DNA of 64,000 nucleotides from Hoeflea_A sp965228435 (GTDB lineage Bacteria; Pseudomonadota; Alphaproteobacteria; Rhizobiales; Rhizobiaceae), in assembly GCA_965228435.1 (NCBI GenBank), contig OZ245818.1, positions 4,092,001-4,156,000 on the forward strand. The letters are read 5' to 3'. This document shows, piece after piece, positions 26,515 to 35,515 of this stretch. Below the pieces are notes generated by a model. That model worked only from the letters and a program-made list of their open reading frames with translations. It was not told the origin of the DNA and did no database searches. A program made the position numbers and the translations under genes. Within the stretch, counting starts at the first letter, position 1. Each line of letters begins with the position of its first letter.

Positions 26515-29500
26515 ATGGCCAATATAGGAAATACATTTTCCGAACTCGATGAGGAAAGTAGAACAAACGGCACGGACGTCGACGATTCCGCATTTCCGAG
26601 TCAGGAGCATCAGCTCGAACCCGGCAAGGTTTCCCAGGGCACCTTCGATGGAACGGACAGCTACGATTATTTTGAATTTCAGACGGTTGCCGGGCACGCC
26701 TACAACATCATCGTCACGTCCGATCCGCTCTACGGCTGGCTTGATTTCAACAGCAGCACCGCTTTCGAATTCGATATCATCGATGACGGCTTGTTCCCGA
26801 CCGAATACCATTCTTCGTTTGATGGGATCGACACCTTCACGCAGGAAGTGACGTTTACGGCCGATACAACGGGGACATTTTATGTTCGCATCGACGGTGA
26901 GAATCAGCACTTCGATTACGGTGCAACGTTTAATGATTTGGGCGTTTCCACTCAGCCGACGGCGTTGAACGATACTTACTACATTCACGTTGACGGCTTC
27001 TCGGCCGGCCCCACAATCGGGTTGCTGAAAAATGACAGCGATCCCGACCTCGATCCACTGACCGTGGACGGGTTCAACTATGGCGGCAACGGGACGCTGC
27101 AGATCAATCCGGACGGCTCATTCGATTACACACCGGCCCCCGATTTTTTCGGGGAAGACACATTCACCTACACGATCAAGGACGACAACGACGAGACGGC
27201 CACGGCAACAGTGACCATCAATGTCGACCCGGAGCCGGCTTTCGTTCTTGAGATTTTTGACAATTGCGGGCACCCGACTAATGGCGACACCGCCTTTCCG
27301 GGCTCCATTCTGGCGGTCCGCCCAACGGATTCCTTTCCCGGATCGGCTGCCCACCATCTTGCGGAACTGGGCCCGATCGAGTTGTTGTGCCGGCCGGCCG
27401 GGACGAATGATCCGTTCCAGAGCGCGTTTACTCTGTTCGGGGACCACAACGCCATCGTTGTCGGGCAGAACCTGGTCGGCATGGAGATTACGGCGCAGGC
27501 CCAGAACGGTGCGTTGTTCCAGACGGATATTATCGAGGTTTCAACTCAGCCGACTCCGTCACCCGACCCCAGTCAAACCTACGGCTTTCCCCTGATCGGT
27601 CCGAACGAATTTTTGCCCGAAACGTTCACAATCCACGTCAACACCGTCGACGACCTGAATGGATTTGGCTCCGCTCCGAGTTTCTGTGTTGAAGTCCTGT
27701 ATTGGAACGCCCAATTCAATGAAGTTTTCTCATTTGAAGTCGACGTCAACTCCTTCATGACGTCGAACCTTCTGGGAGGCTATGACTTCAATATCAAAGC
27801 TATGAACAATGCTATCCAGGACGCCTTCGATGCCCTCAAGGAGGATGGTGACGAGCTCGTTTTCGAAAAACAGGTGCCCAACACTCTGGATCTCTACAAG
27901 CTGATCGAATTCCGGTTCCAGAAAAAGTATAAAGACGAATTTGACCGCGAGAAAATTGTTACAACTGACTATTTTGAGTTCATTCGCCATGACAACGGGA
28001 CTGTTTCTGCCCAGTTGAACATTGAGACGGTCGACTTCTCGAGTCCGGTCCCACTGCCAACGGGACCCGCGAGCGTGATCGGGAATGGTGGCGAGCAAGG
28101 CGATTTTCTTATCGGGTCCACAAATACCAACATTCTCAACGGCGCTGGTGGCGACGATATGTTGATCAGCCGGGGGGTGTCGGATGCACTGATCGGCGGA
28201 AGTGGCAACGATGATGGCGTCGCGGGACCTGGCTTCACCTTTTTCGACGGCGGTGCCGACACCGACACCTACCACCTCAACGGGAATTTCTTCGACTTCT
28301 TGATAGTCGATGGATCAACAAACGGCGGGTTCTTCAACACCCATATTTTCGACACCAGACCGGGCAATCCGCTATCCAAGAGTGTGGTGTTGGATGTCGA
28401 AAGGATCGCCTTCCGCGATGGTGTCCTCAACAAGGACACCGGGCTGTTCAAGGCTTATCGTGGGTTCGGGCCTGACGGCACGCCGGTGACGGATGCGACC
28501 AGCTTCAACGGCATCGTGATGGGCGGACAAACCTTTTTTTATTTTGATGCGATTGAGCCTCCGCCACTTGAGCTGCAACAGTTGGAATTCTTTGGCCAGG
28601 CAGCGCTGACAGAGTCGACAGACGGCGTGCTGGTGTATAACGGCCACACCTATTCCATTGATCCTCCCTTCGACGCCTATCTGGATCTGCGGGAAGTCGA
28701 CGGCCGTATCGAAGTGTTTGTAACCGATGCCGATTACTACAATTTTGCGCCTCCGGGCACGGTGGATCAGTCCTTCTCCATAACCGTTACCAACGATCAG
28801 GGTAGCGAGACCTTCGACTTCCCGTTCTTCGTCGGTCGCCCGGATGTGGCTCCGGTCACCGATCTTGGTCTGTCTGCCGCCACTGTCAGCGAAAACGCCG
28901 ATGCCGGAACGGTGATCGGTGCGGCGCAACTGACGTTCGTCGACGATCCAGATGTGGAAGAGGATTTTCTGCTGCAGATCTCCGGAACGGATGCTGCGCT
29001 GTTCGAGTTCGATGATGCCGGCAATCTCGTGGTTGCTGATGGCGCCAATATCGACTTCGAAACCCAAGAGACCGCCAACATCATCATCTCGGCGACCAAC
29101 CTGAACGGGGAAATGTTCGAAAAGGCCTTCGAGATCACCGTCGAGAACATGCCGATCAGCGACATCACGATGGTCTCCGGCGGTACGGTTCGCGAGGGCG
29201 CTGCCGATGACACGGTGGTCGCCACCTTCGAATCGTCGGAAAACCCGGTGGAACCCACCGCGGTGCTGTCCATTGTCTCCGGCGCCGACGGCCTCTTCTA
29301 TCTCGACGGCAACGAGCTCAAGGTAGCGCCCAATGCCGGCTCGGTGTTCGACTTCGATGACCAGAGCAACTACTTCATCACCTTCTCGGCCACCGATGGA
29401 AACGGGCCGGCCTACGAAGAGAGTTTTGACATCTTCGTCGAGAATGTCGGGCCCATCCTCGGAACACCGGACGAAGATGTACTCGACGGCACCCAGTTCA

Positions 29501-30141
29501 ACGACGAAATCCTGGCCCTTGAGAGCGACGACACGATCAACGCCTCCTTCGGCGACGATGATATCGACGGTGGGCCTGGCACGGACACGGTCGTCTATGC
29601 CCGAGGCCGAAACCAGGTCACCCATGAGTGGATGAATGACGGCACCATCGTGGTCACCCGCACTGCGCTGGGCGAGGGAACGGACACACTGACGAATGTC
29701 GAACGCATCGATCTCGACGACGGGTCGCTGCTTTATGATGTCGACACGCCCAACCTGGGCTTCGGCTACCGCATCTACCAGGCCTCCTTCGACCGCACGC
29801 CGGACGAGGGCGGCGTGCTGTTCTGGATCGGCGTGCTCGACGACCTCGATAACCAGGGCTGGAGCCAGTACGACAAGGAACAGTTCCTGGCGACGCAGTT
29901 CATCCAGTCGGACGAGTTCACGGCTCTGTTCGGGGCGAACCCGACGAACGAAGAGTACATCGACGCGATGTACCAGAACGTTCTGGATCGGCTGCCGGAC
30001 CAGGGTGGCTACGACTTCTGGGTTGGCGGCATGGTGAACGACGGTCTGACCCGCGAGGACATTCTGATCGCCTTCACCAAGAGCGATGAGAATGTCGACC
30101 GGACCGCGCCCGACATCGATGACGGGGTCTGGGTTGTTTGA
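26515..30141 (+). CDS. Giant protein 4: PPC-like/Ig/RTX/DUF4214
   Basis: This 1208-residue protein starts at the ATG at 26515 after a GGGGGGGA ribosome site, 83 bases from giant gene 3. The domain order matches giant proteins 2 and 3: PPC-like (25-145), Big_9/cadherin-like (147-243), unrecognised domain (243-515), RTX-like repeats (517-575), paired cadherin-like repeats (775-970), RTX patch and DUF4214 (1080-1200). The middle region differs most from its paralogues, while the C-terminal 430 residues are nearly the same. It has no signal peptide, and the C-terminus VWVV suits type I export. The exporter is not in this window. Confidence 0.85.
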   Translation: MANIGNTFSELDEESRTNGTDVDDSAFPSQEHQLEPGKVSQGTFDGTDSYDYFEFQTVAGHAYNIIVTSDPLYGWLDFNSSTAFEFDIIDDGLFPTEYHSSFDGIDTFTQEVTFTADTTGTFYVRIDGENQHFDYGATFNDLGVSTQPTALNDTYYIHVDGFSAGPTIGLLKNDSDPDLDPLTVDGFNYGGNGTLQINPDGSFDYTPAPDFFGEDTFTYTIKDDNDETATATVTINVDPEPAFVLEIFDNCGHPTNGDTAFPGSILAVRPTDSFPGSAAHHLAELGPIELLCRPAGTNDPFQSAFTLFGDHNAIVVGQNLVGMEITAQAQNGALFQTDIIEVSTQPTPSPDPSQTYGFPLIGPNEFLPETFTIHVNTVDDLNGFGSAPSFCVEVLYWNAQFNEVFSFEVDVNSFMTSNLLGGYDFNIKAMNNAIQDAFDALKEDGDELVFEKQVPNTLDLYKLIEFRFQKKYKDEFDREKIVTTDYFEFIRHDNGTVSAQLNIETVDFSSPVPLPTGPASVIGNGGEQGDFLIGSTNTNILNGAGGDDMLISRGVSDALIGGSGNDDGVAGPGFTFFDGGADTDTYHLNGNFFDFLIVDGSTNGGFFNTHIFDTRPGNPLSKSVVLDVERIAFRDGVLNKDTGLFKAYRGFGPDGTPVTDATSFNGIVMGGQTFFYFDAIEPPPLELQQLEFFGQAALTESTDGVLVYNGHTYSIDPPFDAYLDLREVDGRIEVFVTDADYYNFAPPGTVDQSFSITVTNDQGSETFDFPFFVGRPDVAPVTDLGLSAATVSENADAGTVIGAAQLTFVDDPDVEEDFLLQISGTDAALFEFDDAGNLVVADGANIDFETQETANIIISATNLNGEMFEKAFEITVENMPISDITMVSGGTVREGAADDTVVATFESSENPVEPTAVLSIVSGADGLFYLDGNELKVAPNAGSVFDFDDQSNYFITFSATDGNGPAYEESFDIFVENVGPILGTPDEDVLDGTQFNDEILALESDDTINASFGDDDIDGGPGTDTVVYARGRNQVTHEWMNDGTIVVTRTALGEGTDTLTNVERIDLDDGSLLYDVDTPNLGFGYRIYQASFDRTPDEGGVLFWIGVLDDLDNQGWSQYDKEQFLATQFIQSDEFTALFGANPTNEEYIDAMYQNVLDRLPDQGGYDFWVGGMVNDGLTREDILIAFTKSDENVDRTAPDIDDGVWVV

Positions 30142-30188
30142 GGAATTCGCGCTTGCGAAATGGACACTGAGACGAAATAGTCTCGGCC

Positions 30189-31367
30189 ATGCGAATCCTG
30201 ATTGCAGGCGCCGGAATTGCCGGTTTGACACTGGCCGCGTTGCTTTTGCGGCGCGGTCATGATGTGACAATTTTCGAGCGGTCGCGTGAGCTGTCCGAGA
30301 TCGGAGCCGGAATTCAGATCAGCGCCAATGCCGGGCACGTCCTGAAGGCGCTCGGTCTGGGGGAGGCGGTGCTGGAGCGCAGTTTCAGACCCGCGACCTG
30401 GCACATGCGGACTTACCTCACCGGTGAAGTGGTCAACCGCATCGAATTGGGCACCCATCACGAACAGCTGCACGGTTTTCCTTACTGCACTCTGCTTCGC
30501 GCCGATCTGCAGCGGATGCTGGTCGGCGCCGTCAGATCCCGTTCGGACGCTGCGATCGTTCTCGGCTCAGAGGTGACCGGCTATCGCGAGGATGCCGGCG
30601 GAGTGACCTTGCTTCTGGCTGACGGAGAACAGGTGCGGGGCGACGTGGTCATTGGCGCCGATGGTGTTCGCTCGGTCCTACGGCAGACAATTGTGGGACC
30701 GGACGAACCGATCTATTCCGGCAACGCTGCCTGGCGTGGGACCATCGACGCGCGCCTGCTTCCGGACGATTTCAGCCGGAATATCACCACAAGCTTCATG
30801 GGGCCCGGACGTCACATGGTGATGTACTGGCTGGGCGATCGCGAGCTGTTGAATTTCGTCGCTCCGGTTGAAACGGAGATCCCCAGCGAGGAGAGCTGGA
30901 CGACGCGCCACGATTGGGAGGTGCTGAAGACCGATTTTGACGGCTGGCATGACGATGTGCAGACGGTCATCGATCTGATGGACCGGGATGCCTGTTACCG
31001 CTGGGCACTCAATATCCGCGAGCCTGTCGCCAACTGGCGTACCGATCGGGCGGTGCTGATCGGTGATGCCGCCCATGCGACGCTGCCGTTTCTGGCACAG
31101 GGTGCAGCGATGGCGATCGAGGATGCGGCCGTGCTCGACCGTCTGCTGGCAGAAGATGGCGACATTCCCGACACCCTGCTGCGATTCCAGACAGCCCGCC
31201 GCGACCGCACCACCCGCATCGTGCAGGGCGCCAACAAGATGGCCCGCATGTTCCACATGGAAAGCGAGGATGCGCTCAAAGAGGGGATGATTCAGGGTGC
31301 AGACGTGGCGCGCGACCGCGACAACTGGCTGTACAATTACAATCCGATGACCGTGGCGTTGCCCTAG
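30189..31367 (+). CDS. FAD-dependent aromatic-ring monooxygenase
   Basis: This 392-residue flavoprotein belongs to the salicylate / 3-hydroxybenzoate hydroxylase group. Visible motifs are the N-terminal GAGIAGLTLA, the middle VVIGADGVRS (DG motif), and AVLIGDAAHATLPFLAQGA (GD motif), with IEDAAVL after it. Such enzymes hydroxylate aromatic acids using NAD(P)H and O2. The stop codon TAG is part of the left end of the MITE-like element that follows, so the original C-terminus may have been slightly different. Aldehyde dehydrogenases and a carboxylate TRAP transporter nearby suggest aromatic or carboxylate catabolism. Confidence 0.85.
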   Translation: MRILIAGAGIAGLTLAALLLRRGHDVTIFERSRELSEIGAGIQISANAGHVLKALGLGEAVLERSFRPATWHMRTYLTGEVVNRIELGTHHEQLHGFPYCTLLRADLQRMLVGAVRSRSDAAIVLGSEVTGYREDAGGVTLLLADGEQVRGDVVIGADGVRSVLRQTIVGPDEPIYSGNAAWRGTIDARLLPDDFSRNITTSFMGPGRHMVMYWLGDRELLNFVAPVETEIPSEESWTTRHDWEVLKTDFDGWHDDVQTVIDLMDRDACYRWALNIREPVANWRTDRAVLIGDAAHATLPFLAQGAAMAIEDAAVLDRLLAEDGDIPDTLLRFQTARRDRTTRIVQGANKMARMFHMESEDALKEGMIQGADVARDRDNWLYNYNPMTVALP

Positions 31368-31636
31368 AGCCTATCATGGTTAGATTGAAGCAATTCTGTT
31401 TGTGGTCGGCGAGGCGATCCGCGAGGAAGGAGCGCAGAGCGATGCCGGAGGCATCTCTCGAGCATCCTGACACTGCGGGCGTCCGCCGACCACAAACCCG
31501 AAGGGCCGGGCGCATTTGCGCCAATTCCTTCGCTCAAAGCCTCGGCCGGGCCACCAGCCCGGCCTGCGTTTTGAGCTCGACCTTGCCGCAAATGCACCTC
31601 GGCAGAATGGTTCAATCTAACCATGATAGGCTCTAG
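31364..31636. mobile_element. MITE-like element with 26-base terminal inverted repeats
   Basis: The 26 bases from 31364, beginning CTAGAGCCTATCATGG, are repeated perfectly in inverse orientation at 31611-31636, and weaker pairing continues inward. CTAG at each end may be a target-site duplication. A nested 14-base perfect inverted repeat, GTTTGTGGTCGGCG, lies at 31398-31411 and 31484-31497. There is no transposase, and the short open frames inside have no family features. Size (273 bases), structure and position between genes fit a non-autonomous element. It fills the gap between the monooxygenase and aldehyde dehydrogenase genes. Confidence 0.75.
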
Positions 31637-31661
31637 TCCAGACTAAAGCTGACCGAACCGA

Positions 31662-33107
31662 CTATCCGGTCGGCAGCCGTCCGTATTCCGCGTAGATGTG
31701 CTTGGTTTCCATGAAATCCGCCAGGCCTTCCAGGCCATGCAGGCGGCCGAGGCCGCTTTCCCGGTAGCCGCCGGTTTCGGCCTCGGCAAACAGCCGGTTG
31801 TGGCAATTGATCCAGACGGTCCCGGATTTCAGCGCTCGGGAGACGCGGCGGGCGCGACTGTGATCGGCCGTGTAGACGCTTGCCGCGAGGCCGTAGCGCG
31901 TCGCGTTGGCGCTGACGACCGCTGCCTCTTCCTCCGAGAATCGTTCCACCATGACGATGGGGCAGAACAGTTCTTCCTGGACGAGTCGATGGGAATTGTC
32001 CGCAATTTCAAAGAGCGCCGGCGTGACGACATTGCCACGCGGGTGGCCGTCGTGGATTTCGCCGTCGAGGATGGCGGTTCCGGCCTGTCTTGCGGCGGCA
32101 AGCGACGCTTCGTAGCGACTGGCGCTGGCCAGGTCGAACAGTGGGCCCATCTGAATGCCGTCGGCGAGCGGGTCGCCGGTGGTTACGGCAGCGGCCGCGC
32201 TGACCAGTTCGGGTACAAAGCGGTCGAAGGCACGGTCCTCGACCAGTACGCGGGCGATCGCCGTGCACATTTGTCCGGTGTGCGGAACAGCGCCGCGGGT
32301 GATTTCTCCGACTGCCGTTTTCATGTCGGCATCGGCAAAGACCAGGGCAGGGGCCTTGCCGCCCAGTTCAAGCGACAGCCGTTTGAGCGTCGCGGCGGCG
32401 CCCGCCATGATCTTCTTGCCGGTGGCGCTCGAGCCGGTGAAGCTGACGACGTCTACTTCCTCATGGGTGCACAGTGTCGACGAAACGTCGAGATCGCCAT
32501 GCACGATGTTGACGACGCCGGCGGGCAAAGATGGGCACGCAGCCAGGCACTCAGCGTAGATGCGGTTGACGCTGCTCGTCTGATGGGCGCCCTTGATCAC
32601 CGTCGTGCAGCCGGCGGCGAGCGCCGGGCCGAGGGAGCGCAGAAGCAGGGTCGAGGGAGCATTCCACGGCACGATGATGGCCGCAACGCCTACCGGCTCC
32701 TGCGCGAAGATCGACTGCTTGCCCTCGTCAATCTCCGTTACCCGACCGAAGATCGACCTTGCCAGTCCGGCGTAATAGCGCGCTTCGCTCACCGCGGCGT
32801 TGGTTTCGTGGATGCAATGGGCGAGCACCTTGCCGTTTTCGATGGCGATCTCGCGGGCGATCTCATCCCGCCGCGCTGCAATCGCGTCGGCCAGTTCCAG
32901 CAGGACCTGGGCGCGCAGCCGCGGGGCATGGGCCCAGGAGGTGCGGTCGAAAACGCGCCGCGCGACTTCGATGGCGTGGGCCGCCATCGCAGCGTCTCCC
33001 ACCCGGTAGGGCGCATGATCGGTGCCGTGATAGACATCGACCGTGGACGCTTTTTCGCCCTCGTCGATCCAGGCGCCGTCAATCCAGTGGCGAGCGATTT
33101 CCATCAT
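31662..33107 (-). CDS. Aldehyde dehydrogenase 1
   Basis: This 481-residue NAD(P)-dependent enzyme starts at the ATG at 33107, overlapping the GntR gene stop by 4 bases. Family marks are IIVPWNAPSTLLLRSLGPAL near residue 140, FTGSSATGKKI, the general-base Glu in LSLELGGKAPALV and the catalytic Cys in HTGQMCTAIARVL. The C-terminal ESGLGRLHGLEGL is also typical. It should oxidise an aldehyde to the carboxylic acid in the cytoplasm. Coupling to the GntR gene implies shared control by that regulator. The substrate is not predictable from sequence alone. Confidence 0.88.
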   Translation of the reverse strand: MMEIARHWIDGAWIDEGEKASTVDVYHGTDHAPYRVGDAAMAAHAIEVARRVFDRTSWAHAPRLRAQVLLELADAIAARRDEIAREIAIENGKVLAHCIHETNAAVSEARYYAGLARSIFGRVTEIDEGKQSIFAQEPVGVAAIIVPWNAPSTLLLRSLGPALAAGCTTVIKGAHQTSSVNRIYAECLAACPSLPAGVVNIVHGDLDVSSTLCTHEEVDVVSFTGSSATGKKIMAGAAATLKRLSLELGGKAPALVFADADMKTAVGEITRGAVPHTGQMCTAIARVLVEDRAFDRFVPELVSAAAAVTTGDPLADGIQMGPLFDLASASRYEASLAAARQAGTAILDGEIHDGHPRGNVVTPALFEIADNSHRLVQEELFCPIVMVERFSEEEAAVVSANATRYGLAASVYTADHSRARRVSRALKSGTVWINCHNRLFAEAETGGYRESGLGRLHGLEGLADFMETKHIYAEYGRLPTG

Positions 33108-33823
33108 GCGAAGACCGGTTTCCTTTCTGCGCCGGACGGCACCTCGTAGATCTTTCTGACAAACAGATCGGCATAGTTGAGTGTTGCATGACTGTGCTCG
33201 CGCATCATCGTTTCGGCGCGGGCGGCATCGCCCTTCTTCAGGGCGTCGAAAATGATCACGTGCTGGGAGTGGCCGACCGTCAACCGCATCTGCTCTCGTC
33301 GCAGGTTGGACTTGTCGAAGGCCAGAGTGCCAAGAGCCGTCAGCGGCAACATGGCAATACGCTCATAGGCATACTCGATCAGCTCGTTGCCGCACTCGCG
33401 CATGATTGTCTCATGGAACAGGATGTTGGCGTCCTGGTAGCCGCCGATGTAATCGGTGTCGGGTATGTCTGCGTCGAGCACCTTTTCGGTGATGGCGATG
33501 GATTGCAGGAGCGTTTCCTCGGCTGATTTGCTCAAGCCCTTTTCAGCCAGCGTGCGAGCCGCGAGACCTTCGAGCACCGCCCGCACGGCAATGGACTTTT
33601 CAACATCGGCGCTGGATATCGAACGGATGGTGAAGCCGCGACCGTCGCGCTTCTCGATCAGCCCTTCGGCGGCCAGTGCGGCCAGAGCGGTGCGCGCCGG
33701 CGTACGCGAGACGTCCATTTCGCCGGCGATCCCAACTTCCGTAATCTTGTCGCCGGGCGCCCGTTCGCCGTTCAGGATCTGGCGGCGGACGAGAGCGAGA
33801 ACGCGCTGTGAACTTGACGACAT
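33104..33823 (-). CDS. GntR-family regulator, FadR/FCD subgroup
   Basis: This 239-residue protein has an N-terminal winged helix (residues 8-68, with VSRTPARTALAALAAEGLIEKRDGRGF) and an all-helical FCD ligand domain containing the metal-type residues of FHETIMRECGN and a late HSHATLNYA. FCD regulators commonly respond to organic acids. The start is an ATG with AGGAGG just upstream. It lies between two aldehyde dehydrogenase genes, coupled to one and divergent from the other, so it most likely controls both plus the TRAP transporter. Confidence 0.87.
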   Translation of the reverse strand: MSSSSQRVLALVRRQILNGERAPGDKITEVGIAGEMDVSRTPARTALAALAAEGLIEKRDGRGFTIRSISSADVEKSIAVRAVLEGLAARTLAEKGLSKSAEETLLQSIAITEKVLDADIPDTDYIGGYQDANILFHETIMRECGNELIEYAYERIAMLPLTALGTLAFDKSNLRREQMRLTVGHSQHVIIFDALKKGDAARAETMMREHSHATLNYADLFVRKIYEVPSGAERKPVFA

Positions 33824-33844
33824 GAGACCTCCTGCAGGTCACTA

Positions 33845-33915
33845 TTGGATACATAAGGAGCCTTGTCGAGCCATATTTGCCCGCAAACTTGCATTTCAGG
33901 CTTAACTTTGGATAC
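33845..33915. promoter_or_regulatory. Candidate GntR operators
   Basis: TTGGATAC occurs at 33845-33852 and again at 33908-33915 within the 169-base gap between the GntR gene and the divergent aldehyde dehydrogenase. Both copies sit in similar context (ATTGGATACATAAG and TTTGGATACGAAAT). Repeated TTGGATAC-type sites are in keeping with FadR-subfamily operators, but the true recognition sequence is not known. Confidence 0.45.
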
Positions 33916-33992
33916 GAAATCTGCTGAAATCGCCAAAGGGAAAACTGCAGTCGACAAACGGAAGAAGAAGACTGCGCGGGAGGAAGCAATCC

Positions 33993-35483
33993 ATGACGAT
34001 CCACACGTCGGACGCACCTGTCACAACGGAGCTGTTCATCGACGGTGAGGCGCGCTCGGCGACCGCCGGTCGGACTTACGAGATTTTCAATCCGGCGCGT
34101 CCGCACGAATTGGTGGGACACGCCGCGGCAGCCGGCGAAGCGGATGTAGACGCCGCGGTCAAGGCCGCTCACACTGCTTACCCGGCCTGGGCAGCACTGT
34201 CCTATGCCGAGCGAGCGGCTTACCTCATCAAGGTTGCCGATGCGATTGCCGCGGACGAGGCGGATGTCGCGTATCGATCGCGGCTTTTTTGCCGCGAACA
34301 CGGCAAGATCCTGAAGGAAACCATGCTGGAGCTGACGCGGCTTGGTGACCGGTTCCGGCAGTCCGCTGCCTTTGCCGAACGCCTGGCCGCTGATGACATT
34401 ATCGATGGGCCGCCCTTCGATACCATCATCACCCGGCAGCCTCGGGGCGTTGCCGCGCTGATCGTGCCGTGGAACTGGCCCTTGTCGATCCTCGGCGCCA
34501 AGCTGCCGCAGGCCCTGATTGCCGGCAACACGGTCGTGGTGAAGCCGAGTCATAACTCAGCACTCGCGCCATCCATGACCCTGAAGCTCATTGCCTCGAT
34601 ACTGCCTCCGGGCGTCGTCAATCTCATCACCGGCTCGGCATCGGAAATCGGCGACCCGCTGGTGCGCCATCCGCTGGTCCGTTTCGTCAATTTCACCGGG
34701 TCTGTCGGCATCGGCCGGCATGTGATGAAAATGGCCGCCGACAACATCACGCCGGTGACGCTGGAGCTCGGCGGCAACGATGCCGGCATCGTCTGCCAGG
34801 ATGCGGCGCTCGATCAGGGCGCCTTCATGCGTCTCTACATGGGCGCCTTCATGTCGTCCGGGCAGATCTGCATGGCGCTCAAGCGCCTTTACGTGCATCG
34901 GTCGCGCTATGACGAAGTGGTCGATGGCCTGACGGCCGTTTGCAACCGCATGGTGGTCGGTGACGGGCTGCTGGACGAAACCAATATGGGGCCGGTCAAC
35001 AACGCCAAGCAATTGGGCGTCATCACCGGCATGATCGAACAGGCCCGGCAGGCGGGGGCCGATCTGAAGGAACTGGGACAGGTACCGGACGAGGACCTCT
35101 ACAAAAACGGTTATTTCCAGAGGCCAACCCTTGTCTACAATCCGGATCCGTCACTCGATATCGTGCGTGAGGAGCAGTTCGGACCGGCTCTGCCGATCAT
35201 CCCGTTCGACACCGAGGACGATGCGGTTGAAATGGCCAATGACAGTGAGTTCGGTTTGTGCTCTTCGGTCTGGACCGAAGACCGCGACCGCGCCGTAGCC
35301 ATCGCCCGGCGCATCGAGGCGGGCTTTACCTATCTCAATGCCCACGGTCCGGCCGCTCAGGATGGGCGCGGTCCGTTTGGTGGCTTCAAGAAATCCGGAA
35401 TCGGGCGTAACCTCGGATATGAGGGCGTGATCCAGTTCCAGGGATATCATTCAATCAGCGGGCCTGCCGGCTGGCTGTCCTGA
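33993..35483 (+). CDS. Aldehyde dehydrogenase 2
   Basis: This 496-residue enzyme starts at an ATG with GGGAGGAAG 8 bases upstream. It carries AALIVPWNWPLSILGAKL, NFTGSVGIGRHV, the Glu of TLELGGNDAGIV and the catalytic Cys of SSGQICMALKRLYV, followed by the C-terminal GGFKKSGIGRNLGYEG. These place it with class-3-like NAD(P) aldehyde dehydrogenases such as succinate-semialdehyde or betaine-aldehyde types. It precedes the TRAP transporter genes by 32 bases on the same strand and is likely co-transcribed with them, so the imported compound or its product may be its substrate. Confidence 0.88.
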   Translation: MTIHTSDAPVTTELFIDGEARSATAGRTYEIFNPARPHELVGHAAAAGEADVDAAVKAAHTAYPAWAALSYAERAAYLIKVADAIAADEADVAYRSRLFCREHGKILKETMLELTRLGDRFRQSAAFAERLAADDIIDGPPFDTIITRQPRGVAALIVPWNWPLSILGAKLPQALIAGNTVVVKPSHNSALAPSMTLKLIASILPPGVVNLITGSASEIGDPLVRHPLVRFVNFTGSVGIGRHVMKMAADNITPVTLELGGNDAGIVCQDAALDQGAFMRLYMGAFMSSGQICMALKRLYVHRSRYDEVVDGLTAVCNRMVVGDGLLDETNMGPVNNAKQLGVITGMIEQARQAGADLKELGQVPDEDLYKNGYFQRPTLVYNPDPSLDIVREEQFGPALPIIPFDTEDDAVEMANDSEFGLCSSVWTEDRDRAVAIARRIEAGFTYLNAHGPAAQDGRGPFGGFKKSGIGRNLGYEGVIQFQGYHSISGPAGWLS

Positions 35484-35515
35484 CAAAACGCTTGGAAGAT
35501 TTAGGGAGGAACCAG

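Noticed and set aside
15200..30141. Long minus-strand frames opposite the giant genes
   Set aside because: They mirror the repeated coding sequence (up to 632 residues) and recur with each paralogue; composition is that of antisense shadow.
13156..30141. CRISPR array or short tandem repeats
   Set aside because: Repeated segments here are whole protein domains of hundreds of bases, not short direct repeats with spacers; none were seen elsewhere in the window either.
31376..31636. Open frames inside the MITE-like element on both strands
   Set aside because: They run across the inverted repeats, are Arg-rich and match no family, so they are products of the repeat composition.
35484..35515. Start of the DctP gene at 35492
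   Set aside because: The ATG at 35516 directly follows AGGGAGGA and begins a proper signal peptide.
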